Shown piece after piece: positions 18,638 to 26,098 of a DNA stretch of 32,484 nucleotides. Origin of the DNA: an uncultured Muribaculaceae bacterium (lineage in GTDB: Bacteria > Bacteroidota > Bacteroidia > Bacteroidales > Muribaculaceae); assembly GCA_910579105.1 (NCBI GenBank), contig CAJTRT010000027.1, positions 1 through 32,484 on the forward strand, written 5' to 3'. The position numbers were made by a program, and so were the translations under genes. Position 1 is the stretch's first letter. Every line of letters starts with the position of its first letter. A model generated the notes under the pieces. That model was given only the letters and a program-made list of their open reading frames with translations, was not told the DNA's origin and did not search any database.

Positions 18638-20442
18638 TAAGCCTTTTCAGATAGCTCCAGCCACCGCATCTCTTTTTCGTCAAGCAGCAGGCTGATTTCC
18701 GAGAACCGGGAGGCTTTCGCTGCTATGTCGGCGCCGTCGCCGCCCGAAGCGAATAATGCTTCCAGCGCGGATTTTTCTTCGTTAAGCGACTGGATCTCTT
18801 TTTCAAGCGTCTCAAACTCCTTTTTCTCCTTGAACGTCATTTTCGCCGGGCGCCCGGCAGCCGGCTTGGGTTGCGGCGTCGCGCTCTGCCGGGCACTTTC
18901 CGCGGCCTTGGCGCGGGCGTCGCTTTCCTTGCGCCACAGAGTGTAGTCGGTGTAGCTCCCGGGAAAGTCCTTTATGACGCCGTTTCCCTCGAACACAAAC
19001 AAGTGGTCGGCCACGGAGTCAAGAAAATACCGGTCGTGGGAGATTACGATGACGCACCCCTTGAACTCGCTGAGATAATCTTCGAGCACTCCCAGTGTGG
19101 CGATGTCGAGGTCGTTCGTCGGCTCGTCGAGTATCAGGAAATTCGGCGAGTTCATCAGCACCGAGGCGAGATGCAGGCGGCTTCTCTCGCCCCCGCTTAG
19201 TTTGGCTATGTATTTTTGCTGGTCGGCCGGAGTGAACAGGAAGCGGCTTAGGAACTGCGAGGGGCTGACGCGCTCCCCGTCGTTGATTATGACCTCCTCG
19301 GCTTTCTCGGTGATGGCGTCGATGACTTTCTTGTCGGGGTTGAAGCTGATTCCTTCCTGGCGGTAGTAGCCGAAGCGCACTGTCTCGCCCACGTCGAACT
19401 GGCCCTTGTCGGGACTTGTCAGTCCTAAAAGCATTTTCACAAAGGTTGATTTACCGACACCGTTTCCTCCCATTATGCCTATTTTCTCGCCGGGAGCGAA
19501 CACATAGCTGAATCCGTCAAGGATAACCTTGTCGCCAAACCGCTTGCACACTGTGTCGGCCTCGAATATCTTGGAACCTATGCGCGACGACTTTACCGAA
19601 AGAACCACGTCTTTGTCAGCCGCCTGTTTCCGTGCCCGTTCTTTGAGGTCGTAGAATGCGTCTATGCGGTATTGCGCTTTTCCGGCCCGTGCCTGGGGTT
19701 GCCGCCGCATCCATTCCTGTTCCTTGCGAAGCAGGTTGCGCGCTCTCGCCACTCCGGCCTCCGCGGCCTCCAGGCGCTCGCGTCGCCTGCGCAGGAAATT
19801 GGCGTAGTTCCCGGTATACGCGTATACCTCTCCCCGGTCAATCTCGATGATGCGGGAACATACCCGGTCAAGGAAGAACCGGTCGTGTGTTACCATCAGT
19901 AGCGTCATGCGTGAACGGGATAGCGTCTGCTCGAGCCATTCGATCGCCGGAATGTCGAGATGGTTGGTCGGCTCGTCGAGCAGGAGCACCTGCGGTTCGG
20001 CGGCCAGCACGCACGCCAGGGCGATACGTTTCCGCTGCCCTCCAGACATCGTGCCTGTCAGCGCATCGTGGTCAGTGATGCCGAGCTGTGTCATAAGGCG
20101 GCGCAGTTTCGACAGCAGCTCCTCCCGGCCATCCGTGTCCAATGCGGCCAGCGCCTCGACGACCGGCCTGTAACCTACGGCCGCTTCCCATACAGGCAAC
20201 TCTTCCGGCAGCTGTGGTGTCTGGTCGAGAAAGGCGATCCTGGTGCCGGCGGCGGTGACTACGGATCCCGAATCATAGCCTTCCAGGCCGACAAGGCAGC
20301 GCATCAGCGTGCTTTTACCAGACCCGTTGCGGGCGATAAGTCCTACCTTGTCCCCCTCGTTAAGTCCGATAGTCACGTCGGCGAAAAGCATTCTGTCGCC
20401 GTAGCTTTTCGTCAGTTTCTCAGTTTGAAGCAGTATTCCCAT
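18637..20442 (-). CDS. uup: ABC-F ATPase, Uup type
   Basis: 601 residues from ATG 20442 (MGILLQTEKLTKSYGD); the open frame upstream to 20526 does not look like the family. Two ABC domains without membrane segments: Walker A ARNGSGKSTL and GGNGVGKSTF; signatures MSGGQRKRIALA and LSGGERSRLHLA; Walker B VLLLDEPTNHLD and FLILDEPTNDLD. Between them is the ABC-F linker rich in Arg and Lys (LRRRRERLEAAEAGVARARN). A C-terminal coiled coil (FKEKKEFETLEKEIQSLNEE) is the DNA/ribosome-binding tail of Uup. ABC-F proteins act on ribosomes; no resistance-type long linker is evident. Confidence 0.92.
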   Translation of the reverse strand: MGILLQTEKLTKSYGDRMLFADVTIGLNEGDKVGLIARNGSGKSTLMRCLVGLEGYDSGSVVTAAGTRIAFLDQTPQLPEELPVWEAAVGYRPVVEALAALDTDGREELLSKLRRLMTQLGITDHDALTGTMSGGQRKRIALACVLAAEPQVLLLDEPTNHLDIPAIEWLEQTLSRSRMTLLMVTHDRFFLDRVCSRIIEIDRGEVYAYTGNYANFLRRRRERLEAAEAGVARARNLLRKEQEWMRRQPQARAGKAQYRIDAFYDLKERARKQAADKDVVLSVKSSRIGSKIFEADTVCKRFGDKVILDGFSYVFAPGEKIGIMGGNGVGKSTFVKMLLGLTSPDKGQFDVGETVRFGYYRQEGISFNPDKKVIDAITEKAEEVIINDGERVSPSQFLSRFLFTPADQQKYIAKLSGGERSRLHLASVLMNSPNFLILDEPTNDLDIATLGVLEDYLSEFKGCVIVISHDRYFLDSVADHLFVFEGNGVIKDFPGSYTDYTLWRKESDARAKAAESARQSATPQPKPAAGRPAKMTFKEKKEFETLEKEIQSLNEEKSALEALFASGGDGADIAAKASRFSEISLLLDEKEMRWLELSEKA

Positions 20443-20554
20443 ATCGCAGAGGCTTTTGCCTGGGCTACCCATTACGGTTGACGCGCCCGCGGCGTATCTG
20501 TTGCCTATGATTTTGATTAAATCCAACGCGAATATACGAAAAACCGCCCGAAAA

Positions 20555-20586
20555 TTTTGCCATTCCGAAAAAACTCCCTACCTTTG
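20555..20586 (+). promoter_or_regulatory. tRNA-Ser promoter
   Basis: -33 TTTTG (20555-20559), a 19-bp spacer, and a perfect -7 TACCTTTG (20579-20586), ending 16 bp before the mature tRNA start. Confidence 0.65.
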
Positions 20587-20602
20587 CATCCGAAATAACC
20601 AC

Positions 20603-20692
20603 GGAGAGGTGGGTGAGTGGCTGAAACCACCAGTTTGCTAAACTGACGTAGGAGCAATCCTACCACGAGTTCGAATCTCGTCCTCTCCGCCA
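20603..20692 (+). tRNA. tRNA-Ser (anticodon GCT)
   Basis: Acceptor arms GGAGAGG (20603-20609) and CCTCTCC (20682-20688) pair; discriminator G20689 and an encoded CCA (20690-20692). The anticodon stem-loop CAGTTTGCTAAACTG carries GCT. A long variable arm (GTAGGAGCAATCCTAC) marks a class II tRNA, and the T loop GTTCGAATC is canonical. The integrase gene 280 bp downstream suggests that the 3' end is the attachment site of the element. Confidence 0.95.
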
Positions 20693-20703
20693 AAGCATCT
20701 TCC

Positions 20704-20736
20704 AAATCCCTGTAAGTAGCTCACTTACAGGGATTT
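20704..20736 (+). terminator. tRNA-Ser terminator hairpin
   Basis: AAATCCCTGTAAGT (20704-20717) and ACTTACAGGGATTT (20723-20736) form a perfect 14-bp stem with a 5-nt loop, followed by CCATTTT. It lies 11 bp after the encoded CCA. Confidence 0.75.
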
Positions 20737-20794
20737 CCATTTTAGGGAATTTACCAGAAATTGCCGCCAAAACGCCCCGAAATGACATAGTCGT

Positions 20795-20937
20795 GCTACA
20801 CACATGCTACACGACCACAGCGGTGGAAACCGTGTAGTAAAATTTAACTAACTATTTGATATAGCATGATTTGTCATAGTTTTATCTGCTCAAAATCTTA
20901 AAGTAGTTAATACCTTTGCGGCTACAATCTGCTACAC
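20795..20937 (+). repeat. Two pairs of GCTACA(C) repeats, candidate integrase arm sites
   Basis: GCTACAC at 20795 and 20806, GCTACAA at 20921 and GCTACAC at 20931. The pairs are spaced 11 and 10 bp, about one helical turn, and lie between the presumed attachment core at the tRNA end and the integrase start. That is where tyrosine integrases of this type bind with their N-terminal domain. The binding role is inferred. Confidence 0.5.
20911..20918 (+). promoter_or_regulatory. -7 element of the integrase promoter
   Basis: TACCTTTG is a perfect TAnnTTTG, 53 bp before the integrase ATG. No clear -33 TTTG is found. The second GCTACA pair begins 2 bp downstream, so integrase binding there could repress its own gene. 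Confidence 0.45.
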
Positions 20938-20971
20938 AACACGCAAAGGATAAAATTTAACACTTTAACAT

Positions 20972-22207
20972 ATGAGTAAGAGCAATCTTAACATCCGCTT
21001 TTACCTGCGCACAAACCATGTCAACAAGGACGGCACCTGCGCCATAATGGTGAGAATTACCGTCAATGGCGAGCGCACGGTATTCAGCACAAAACTGTCG
21101 GCAGACCCGAATAGCTGGGATGCCGACACCAACAGTGTCAAAGGAAAATCGAAAGCCGACAAAGAACTCAACCGAACACTTGAGGATATGAAATCGGCTA
21201 TCCGAAGCCACTACTATGAGCTGGAGCGTTACGACGCTTTGGTGACCGCCGAGAAAGTGCGTAATGCTTTCCTCGGTATCAATATCCGTACCGAATCACT
21301 GATGCAGCTCTTCAAAGAGTATGTCGATGAGTGCCGCTCGTTGCTCGGCATAAGCCGTACAAAGGCGACGGTACAGAAATACGACCGTTGCTATCGCCGT
21401 GTTCAGGAGTTTCTGAAAGCAAAATACAAACTTTCTGATATTCCTCTCGTGGAAATCGGGCACAAGTTCATTACTGATCTGGAGTGCTACCTCCGCACTG
21501 TGAGCAAGTGCAACGAGAACACCACGGCAAAATTTCTCCAGACATTCAAGATGATAATTATCCGTGCCCGTAATAACGGATACATCAAAGGAGATCCGTT
21601 TGCCAACTATAAAATCCGGCTCAAAAGGGTTGACAGAGGCTATCTCACCGAAGAAGAACTTAAAGTGCTCCGTGAAACGCCCATTCCTTCCAAGCGTGTG
21701 GCGCAAGTACGCGATGTGTTCCTGTTCGCGTGCTACACTGGGCTTGCATACATCGACCTAAAACTGCTTCGTGCAGAAAACATCCGTACATCTTTTGACG
21801 GTAATCAATGGATAATGACACACCGTCATAAGACGGATACCGCAGTCAATGTGCCCATACTTGACATTCCGATGGAGCTTATAGAGCGCTATCGCGGTCA
21901 AAGTAAGAAAGGATACATACTCCCTATCCTAAGCAACCAGAAAATGAACCAGTATCTAAAAGATGTGGCAAAAGCCTGTGGTATAGAAAAGAACATCACT
22001 TTTCACATGGCCCGCCATACATTCGCCACTACGGTCACCTTGTCGCATGGCGTACCTATCGAGTCGGTATCAAAGATGCTCGGTCATACCCAAATCAAAA
22101 CGACGCAGATTTACGCCAGAATCACCAATGAGAAAATCAGTCGTGACATGGCGGCCCTCGCAGAAAAGATGAAGAGTAATGGCCGTTCCGTCGGTGTCAA
22201 TCCTTAA
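20972..22207 (+). CDS. int: Tyrosine integrase, IntDOT family
   Basis: 411 residues. N-terminal arm-binding domain (LNIRFYLRTNHVNKDGTCAI, VFSTKLSADPNSWD), SAM-like core-binding domain (LMQLFKEYVDECRSLLGISRTKATVQKYDR) and catalytic domain. Catalytic residues: Arg285 and Lys287 (HRHKTD), His345 and Arg348 (HMARH), His372 (LGH) and the nucleophile Tyr381 (IYARIT). The usual first catalytic Arg (TGLR) is Ala259 in TGLAYID; the CTnDOT integrase also lacks this Arg and, as I recall, has the same length and very similar numbering. It carries out integration and, with Xis and Exc factors, excision. The next gene lies 293 bp away behind a terminator. Confidence 0.95.
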   Translation: MSKSNLNIRFYLRTNHVNKDGTCAIMVRITVNGERTVFSTKLSADPNSWDADTNSVKGKSKADKELNRTLEDMKSAIRSHYYELERYDALVTAEKVRNAFLGINIRTESLMQLFKEYVDECRSLLGISRTKATVQKYDRCYRRVQEFLKAKYKLSDIPLVEIGHKFITDLECYLRTVSKCNENTTAKFLQTFKMIIIRARNNGYIKGDPFANYKIRLKRVDRGYLTEEELKVLRETPIPSKRVAQVRDVFLFACYTGLAYIDLKLLRAENIRTSFDGNQWIMTHRHKTDTAVNVPILDIPMELIERYRGQSKKGYILPILSNQKMNQYLKDVAKACGIEKNITFHMARHTFATTVTLSHGVPIESVSKMLGHTQIKTTQIYARITNEKISRDMAALAEKMKSNGRSVGVNP

Positions 22208-22284
22208 CAAACCTTAAAGGAATATTCCTAAACATAGTCTAAACCAACTGTATTTAGTGAATATCGGCATTGTTTTGGCTCAAT

Positions 22285-22430
22285 CTAAGGGGTATATAAG
22301 GAAAAAATATGTTAAAAGGAGCCGTCAGACACGTTTTGGCGGCTCTTTTTGTCGATTTTCAGTCGTAAACCGCAGGCTTTTAGTTAACAAGGATTAAAAC
22401 TACCCCTTAGTAAGGAGATATATAAGGAAA
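22285..22430. repeat. Repeats in the int-xis intergenic region
   Basis: CTAAGGGG (22285-22292) and its inverse CCCCTTAG (22403-22410) enclose the int terminator. TATATAAGGAAA occurs at 22293-22304 and again at 22419-22430, each just after a TAAGG run. They may be binding sites for the excisionases or a regulator of the following operon. Confidence 0.5.
22319..22350 (+). terminator. Intrinsic terminator after the integrase
   Basis: GAGCCGTC (22319-22326) pairs with GGCGGCTC (22338-22345; one G-U pair) and is followed directly by five T. It lies 112 bp after the int stop. Confidence 0.75.
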
Positions 22431-22449
22431 TGCCCTCGCGGATTCCCGG

Positions 22450-22457
22450 TAGTTTTG
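22450..22457 (+). promoter_or_regulatory. -7 element of the excision-module promoter
   Basis: TAGTTTTG is a perfect TAnnTTTG, 43 bp before the ATG at 22501. A -33 TTTG at the right distance is absent; the repeat TATATAAGGAAA ends 19 bp upstream, in the -33 place, so activation by a bound protein is possible. Confidence 0.45.
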
Positions 22458-22500
22458 CAATGTCAATAATGACAGCAAACACTAAAATCCGAGAATACGA

Positions 22501-22830
22501 ATGAATTACGACGAAAAAGTCATGACCCTTATTGATACGGCCGAAGGTATCTGGAATTTTGTCCATGACGCCGTGGCACGGCTCAGGAACGAGGAAGACC
22601 TGTTGCTGACCAAAGAGGAAGTAGCCGAGTTGATGAATTGCAGCACGAGGACTGTCGCCCGCTTGCAGGAGGAACGCGAAATTGAATATGTGGTGCTCCG
22701 TGGCTGTGTGAGGTTTACCAAACAGGCCGTGCGCGACGCCATACGCCGCAACACAATCAAGGTATCGCCGAAAACAAAGCGGGAGTTTGAGACCAATTTC
22801 AAAGCTATCGTAGCCAAACGTGTGAAATGA
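22501..22830 (+). CDS. Excisionase-like helix-turn-helix protein (Xis2c position)
   Basis: 109 residues. The central part (LLTKEEVAELMNCSTRTVARLQEEREI...VRFTKQAVRDAIRR) is a winged MerR/Xis-type HTH domain (helix_turn_helix_17), preceded by an acidic helix. Small basic DNA-bending proteins of this type act with IntDOT in excision. It overlaps the next HTH gene by ATGA. The motif CACTAAAATCC ends 10 nt before its ATG. The name is by position; activity is inferred. Confidence 0.8.
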   Translation: MNYDEKVMTLIDTAEGIWNFVHDAVARLRNEEDLLLTKEEVAELMNCSTRTVARLQEEREIEYVVLRGCVRFTKQAVRDAIRRNTIKVSPKTKREFETNFKAIVAKRVK

Positions 22831-23177
22831 TGGAAACGATAACGATTGAGAAAGGCACGTTTGAGCGGTGGATGCGGATGATATTCGACCGACTTGACCG
22901 CCATGACCGCAAGCTGGACGCCATAGCCAAGCACAAGGACCCGGCGCTGCCGGAGGTGATAGGCGAAAAACTCTATGATGTGCCGGCGCTCGCCGAGGTC
23001 TTCGGCGTCACCGCCAACACCATCTACCGCTGGAAAAGGCGCGGAATTATCCCGCTGCGCAAGATAGGCGGCAAAAACCAGATGTGGGAGCACGAGGTGG
23101 CGGCGTTGCTCACCCATACCGGCCTGATGGAAGAAATGAAGAAATCGGAATTGTCCGAGAAAAACAATACCCACTAA
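22827..23177 (+). CDS. Excisionase-like helix-turn-helix protein (Xis2d position)
   Basis: 116 residues. A short coiled-coil-like N-terminus (FERWMRMIFDRLDRHDRKLDAI) is followed by a Xis-type HTH: VPALAEVFGVTANTIYRWKRRGIIPLRKIGG. The start overlaps the stop of the preceding gene by 4 bp, and a second ATG (22830) follows at once. The pair of different HTH proteins is the same as xis2c-xis2d of CTnDOT. Its stop codon lies within the repeated CACTAAAATCT motif that precedes the next gene. Confidence 0.8.
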   Translation: MMETITIEKGTFERWMRMIFDRLDRHDRKLDAIAKHKDPALPEVIGEKLYDVPALAEVFGVTANTIYRWKRRGIIPLRKIGGKNQMWEHEVAALLTHTGLMEEMKKSELSEKNNTH

Positions 23178-23196
23178 AATCTAAAATTTTATTCAA

Positions 23197-24627
23197 ATGG
23201 ATCAAACCAAAGAACAGGAGCAGGTGCTCATCGCCCGCAACAACGAAACCGGGCAGGTGGGAGCCGTCACAGGAATGAACGACGACGGCACCCCGAAACT
23301 CACCGATGTCAAGTCGGCCAAGCTCTCCGACCTCGTGAGATTCTCCAAAGGGCAGAACCCGCTGGAGGCCTTCATGTCGAACTTCGTGCGCCAGTGCAAA
23401 AATCCGTCCACCTTCGGATTCTTCAAGGTGCCCGCCGACCGTTACGACAGCGTGGGTGTGGCCATGTCCGACCTTATCAAAGACCCGCAGGCCAACGCCG
23501 ACATGCTTAAAGACAACAAGGTCGAAATACCCACGCAGGAGCAGTCACAGACCGAAGAGGTCAAGTCGCAGCCCGAAGAAACGCCCGCACAGGGCGGCTA
23601 TCAGGCCATCAACGCCGACAGCATAGACTGGGAGGCATTCAAGACCAACTGGGGTGTCGAGCGTGAACAGCTTGAAAAATCCGGAGACCTCGAAAGGATG
23701 CTCAACTACGGCAAATCGGGTCTGGTGAAGGTACATCCCACCCTCGCCGGCGAGAAGATGGAGCTGGACGCCCGGTTGTCGCTGCGCAAGGAACAGGACG
23801 GCAACATAAAGTTGGTGCCCCACTTCATCCGCCTCGAACCCAATCTTGAAAAGGAATACCGGGGCCATCAGTTCACCGCCGCCGACAAGGAGCAGCTGTT
23901 GAAGACCGGCAACCTCGGCCGTATCGTGGAGCTGGAGAGCAGGAACGGCGAGAAGACACCATCTTTCGTGAGCCTCGACCGCCTCACCAACGAAATCGTG
24001 AGTATGCCCGTGAACCGCCTTCACATCAAGGAGAACATCGGCAAGACAACGCTGACAGCCGATGAGATCAAGACACTCAAGGAGGGTCTGCCGGTAGTGG
24101 ACAAGGAAATCACCCTGCGCGACGGCAAGACATTCAAGACCACCTTGCAGGTCAACGCCGACGCCCGCTGCGTCGAGTTCGTGCCGAAGGCGTGGCAAAA
24201 CCACAAGCAGGGCCAGCCGCAACAGCAGGCGCAGAGCCGTGGCAACAGCTGGACGGACGCCGAGGGGAACATCCGCCCCATCAGCAAATGGAAAGGGATA
24301 CAGTTCACCGACCAACAGAAACAGGACTATGTGGACGGCAAGACCGTAGTGTTGCAGAACGCCACGGACTCAAAAGGCCAGCCATGCACCCTGTATGTCA
24401 AGTTCAATCCCGAAAAGCAGCGTCCTTTCGCAACCACCGACAACCCCGACCTGAAACAGACCGTCGCCCCGTCCAACGACAGCGCCACGCAGGTGGCAGT
24501 CAACAACGACGGCAAGACCAACGAGGCCACAAAGAATGTCGCGGAACCGCTCCAAAAATACCAGACGGCGCCCAAGAACGAGGCCCAGCAGCGGCAACAG
24601 CGTAAGCCGAAAGGCCCAAAACCGTAA
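23197..24627 (+). CDS. DUF4099/DUF3945 protein of the excision module
   Basis: 476 residues, hydrophilic and cytoplasmic, no signal peptide. After a variable N-terminus and a Gln/Glu-rich linker, a DUF4099-like segment (IDWEAFKTNWGVEREQLEKS...MLNYGKSGLVKV, about 145-175) is followed by two DUF3945-like units (FTAADKEQLLKTGNLGRIVEL and ISKWKGIQFTDQQKQDYVDG). The C-terminus is a disordered Gln/Lys-rich tail (RQQRKPKGPKP). Proteins of this kind are common in Bacteroidales conjugative elements, and one (orf3) lies between the xis genes and exc in CTnDOT. The molecular function is unknown. Confidence 0.82.
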   Translation: MDQTKEQEQVLIARNNETGQVGAVTGMNDDGTPKLTDVKSAKLSDLVRFSKGQNPLEAFMSNFVRQCKNPSTFGFFKVPADRYDSVGVAMSDLIKDPQANADMLKDNKVEIPTQEQSQTEEVKSQPEETPAQGGYQAINADSIDWEAFKTNWGVEREQLEKSGDLERMLNYGKSGLVKVHPTLAGEKMELDARLSLRKEQDGNIKLVPHFIRLEPNLEKEYRGHQFTAADKEQLLKTGNLGRIVELESRNGEKTPSFVSLDRLTNEIVSMPVNRLHIKENIGKTTLTADEIKTLKEGLPVVDKEITLRDGKTFKTTLQVNADARCVEFVPKAWQNHKQGQPQQQAQSRGNSWTDAEGNIRPISKWKGIQFTDQQKQDYVDGKTVVLQNATDSKGQPCTLYVKFNPEKQRPFATTDNPDLKQTVAPSNDSATQVAVNNDGKTNEATKNVAEPLQKYQTAPKNEAQQRQQRKPKGPKP

Positions 24628-24678
24628 CCCTCCCGCATAAATACCGCCGCTAAAATCCAAGAGTGAATCATTAACCCC

Positions 24679-24711
24679 GGTTGCAGGGGTCGCAATCAGG
24701 CCCCTGCAACC
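24679..24711 (+). other. Strong hairpin between DUF3945 and the Exc-like gene
   Basis: GGTTGCAGGGG (24679-24689) and CCCCTGCAACC (24701-24711) pair perfectly and extend by two more pairs (one G-U), leaving a 7-nt loop. There is no T-run after it, so RNA processing, mRNA protection or translational control is more likely than termination. Confidence 0.55.
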
Positions 24712-24744
24712 ATAATACAAAACTAAAAAATCAAGACATAGACA

Positions 24745-25965
24745 ATGAAACTTATCATAACACCCACATACGACATGGCAAAGGCAGTTGCCGGCGCCAC
24801 AGGTGAATACGAGGAAACCACCGACTCGTTTGTGAGCCGCGACACCCATATCGTCTGGACTCACGGCGACGTGGTGGGTCTTAACCTAAACGACCGTATA
24901 ACCGACAACGACTTTCCGGGGCAGCTCAACGCCCGGCAGATCGCGGCGCAATACTACACGCCCGTCGTAAGGGAGCAGCCGAGCATAAGCTCGCGTGACT
25001 ATGCCGCCCTGCGCCTTATAGAGCAGCTGGCCTCCTTCGTGCAAGAGATAATCTTCATCACCTATCCGTGGGATGACGGCGAGAAATACATGCAGGCATT
25101 GATTGCCTTCCTCTCGCCGCAGGCTCCGTGCCGCCGTATCGTCCTGCAAGAGATGACCGAAAACGCCATATCCGACGCATTATGCCGGATGCCTACCCCT
25201 AAACTCGACAGCTACCTGTCCGACAACGCCATGCGCCGTGTCGTCGCCTACGACATGGTGACGACACGGCCCGAAGAACTGAAAGGCAGCCCCGCCTTCT
25301 CCGACAAAGCAGGCGAATTGCTCAAAAACATCAAAAAGGCGATAGACCGCCAAGAGGCGGGTGCCAAAATTCTTCCTGACAAGGCGAAAAATGAGCGAAC
25401 CTACACATTCGGCACCTACCTGTCGCTTGAAACAGCCACCGCCATACTCTCGGCAAAATACGGCATGGGCTTACACTCCATTATGTGCAGCCTTGTGAGC
25501 CTCTACGAGAAAGGCAAGATAACCAACCCCGTCACCCACTGCAAGGGCGAAAATCCCATGTGCGGCGCCGTCCTCGGTCATGTCGGGCCTATACTCCCTG
25601 CCGGGAGTGTTGACAAATCAATGCTCGGTGTGCCATACGACCACATCAACGCCCCCGACGAACCTATAAGCCGCGACGCAGCCGTCTATTCCCTTATCGT
25701 CGAGCATACCGATAAAGTCAAAGGCGGCAATGTGACAACGGTGGTGTGCCCCTCTTATGAAAGCGACAAAGGTCTGCCGCTTGCCGAGATACTTTCAAAA
25801 TCACCCGACAGCTGGGTTGCCGGCGCCTCGGCCTCTTTTGTCGCCGACGGCTGCATAGGCTCCCTTATAGAGCAGCTGATACGCAACGAGATGGTGTATA
25901 TAGACGACGAATGTGTACATATCACCGAGGAAGGCCATAGATTCCTTGACTTCCTCAACAATTAG
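24745..25965 (+). CDS. Exc-like type IA topoisomerase relative lacking catalytic residues
   Basis: 406 residues. The layout follows topoisomerase III: N-terminus MKLIITPTYDMAKAVAGATG matches the family's MKLxIAEKPSxAxAIA start, but without the catalytic Glu. The TOPRIM acidic cluster DPDREGE reads YPWDDGE (residues 107-113). The active-site segment LYEKGxITYPRTDS reads LYEKGKITNPVTHC, so the DNA-cleaving Tyr is Asn261. A C-terminal LIEQLIRNEMVYI...ITEEG matches the GTPATRA-region helices. It is shorter than topoisomerase III (about 700). The position is that of exc in CTnDOT. It probably acts as a DNA-binding or architectural factor in excision; this is inference. Confidence 0.75.
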   Translation: MKLIITPTYDMAKAVAGATGEYEETTDSFVSRDTHIVWTHGDVVGLNLNDRITDNDFPGQLNARQIAAQYYTPVVREQPSISSRDYAALRLIEQLASFVQEIIFITYPWDDGEKYMQALIAFLSPQAPCRRIVLQEMTENAISDALCRMPTPKLDSYLSDNAMRRVVAYDMVTTRPEELKGSPAFSDKAGELLKNIKKAIDRQEAGAKILPDKAKNERTYTFGTYLSLETATAILSAKYGMGLHSIMCSLVSLYEKGKITNPVTHCKGENPMCGAVLGHVGPILPAGSVDKSMLGVPYDHINAPDEPISRDAAVYSLIVEHTDKVKGGNVTTVVCPSYESDKGLPLAEILSKSPDSWVAGASASFVADGCIGSLIEQLIRNEMVYIDDECVHITEEGHRFLDFLNN

Positions 25966-26021
25966 GCACCGCTATCCGGCCAACTTCCCGGCGGTAAAAG
26001 GGACGAAAACGACACCGCGCG

Positions 26022-26052
26022 TTGCGTGTGTGGCTGAAAATTCGTACCTTTG
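26022..26052 (+). promoter_or_regulatory. Promoter of the DUF1896-bmhA unit
   Basis: -33 TTG (26022-26024), a 20-bp spacer, then a perfect -7 TACCTTTG (26045-26052). The leader to the ATG at 26182 would be about 120 nt and contains the nested hairpins described separately. Confidence 0.65.
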
Positions 26053-26098
26053 CCACTGAATCGCAGTCATAAAATCGTTTTTGATTCATTTGATTGTG

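Noticed and set aside
18637..20442. Antibiotic-resistance type ABC-F
   Set aside because: The linker is short and the C-terminal coiled coil is of Uup type; nothing points to ribosome protection against drugs.
20795..20937. CRISPR array
   Set aside because: The GCTACA repeats are only 6-7 bp, occur four times, and have irregular spacing; no cas genes are present.
23545..24315. A 256-codon minus-strand frame
   Set aside because: It is antisense to the DUF4099/DUF3945 gene, whose domains are recognisable.
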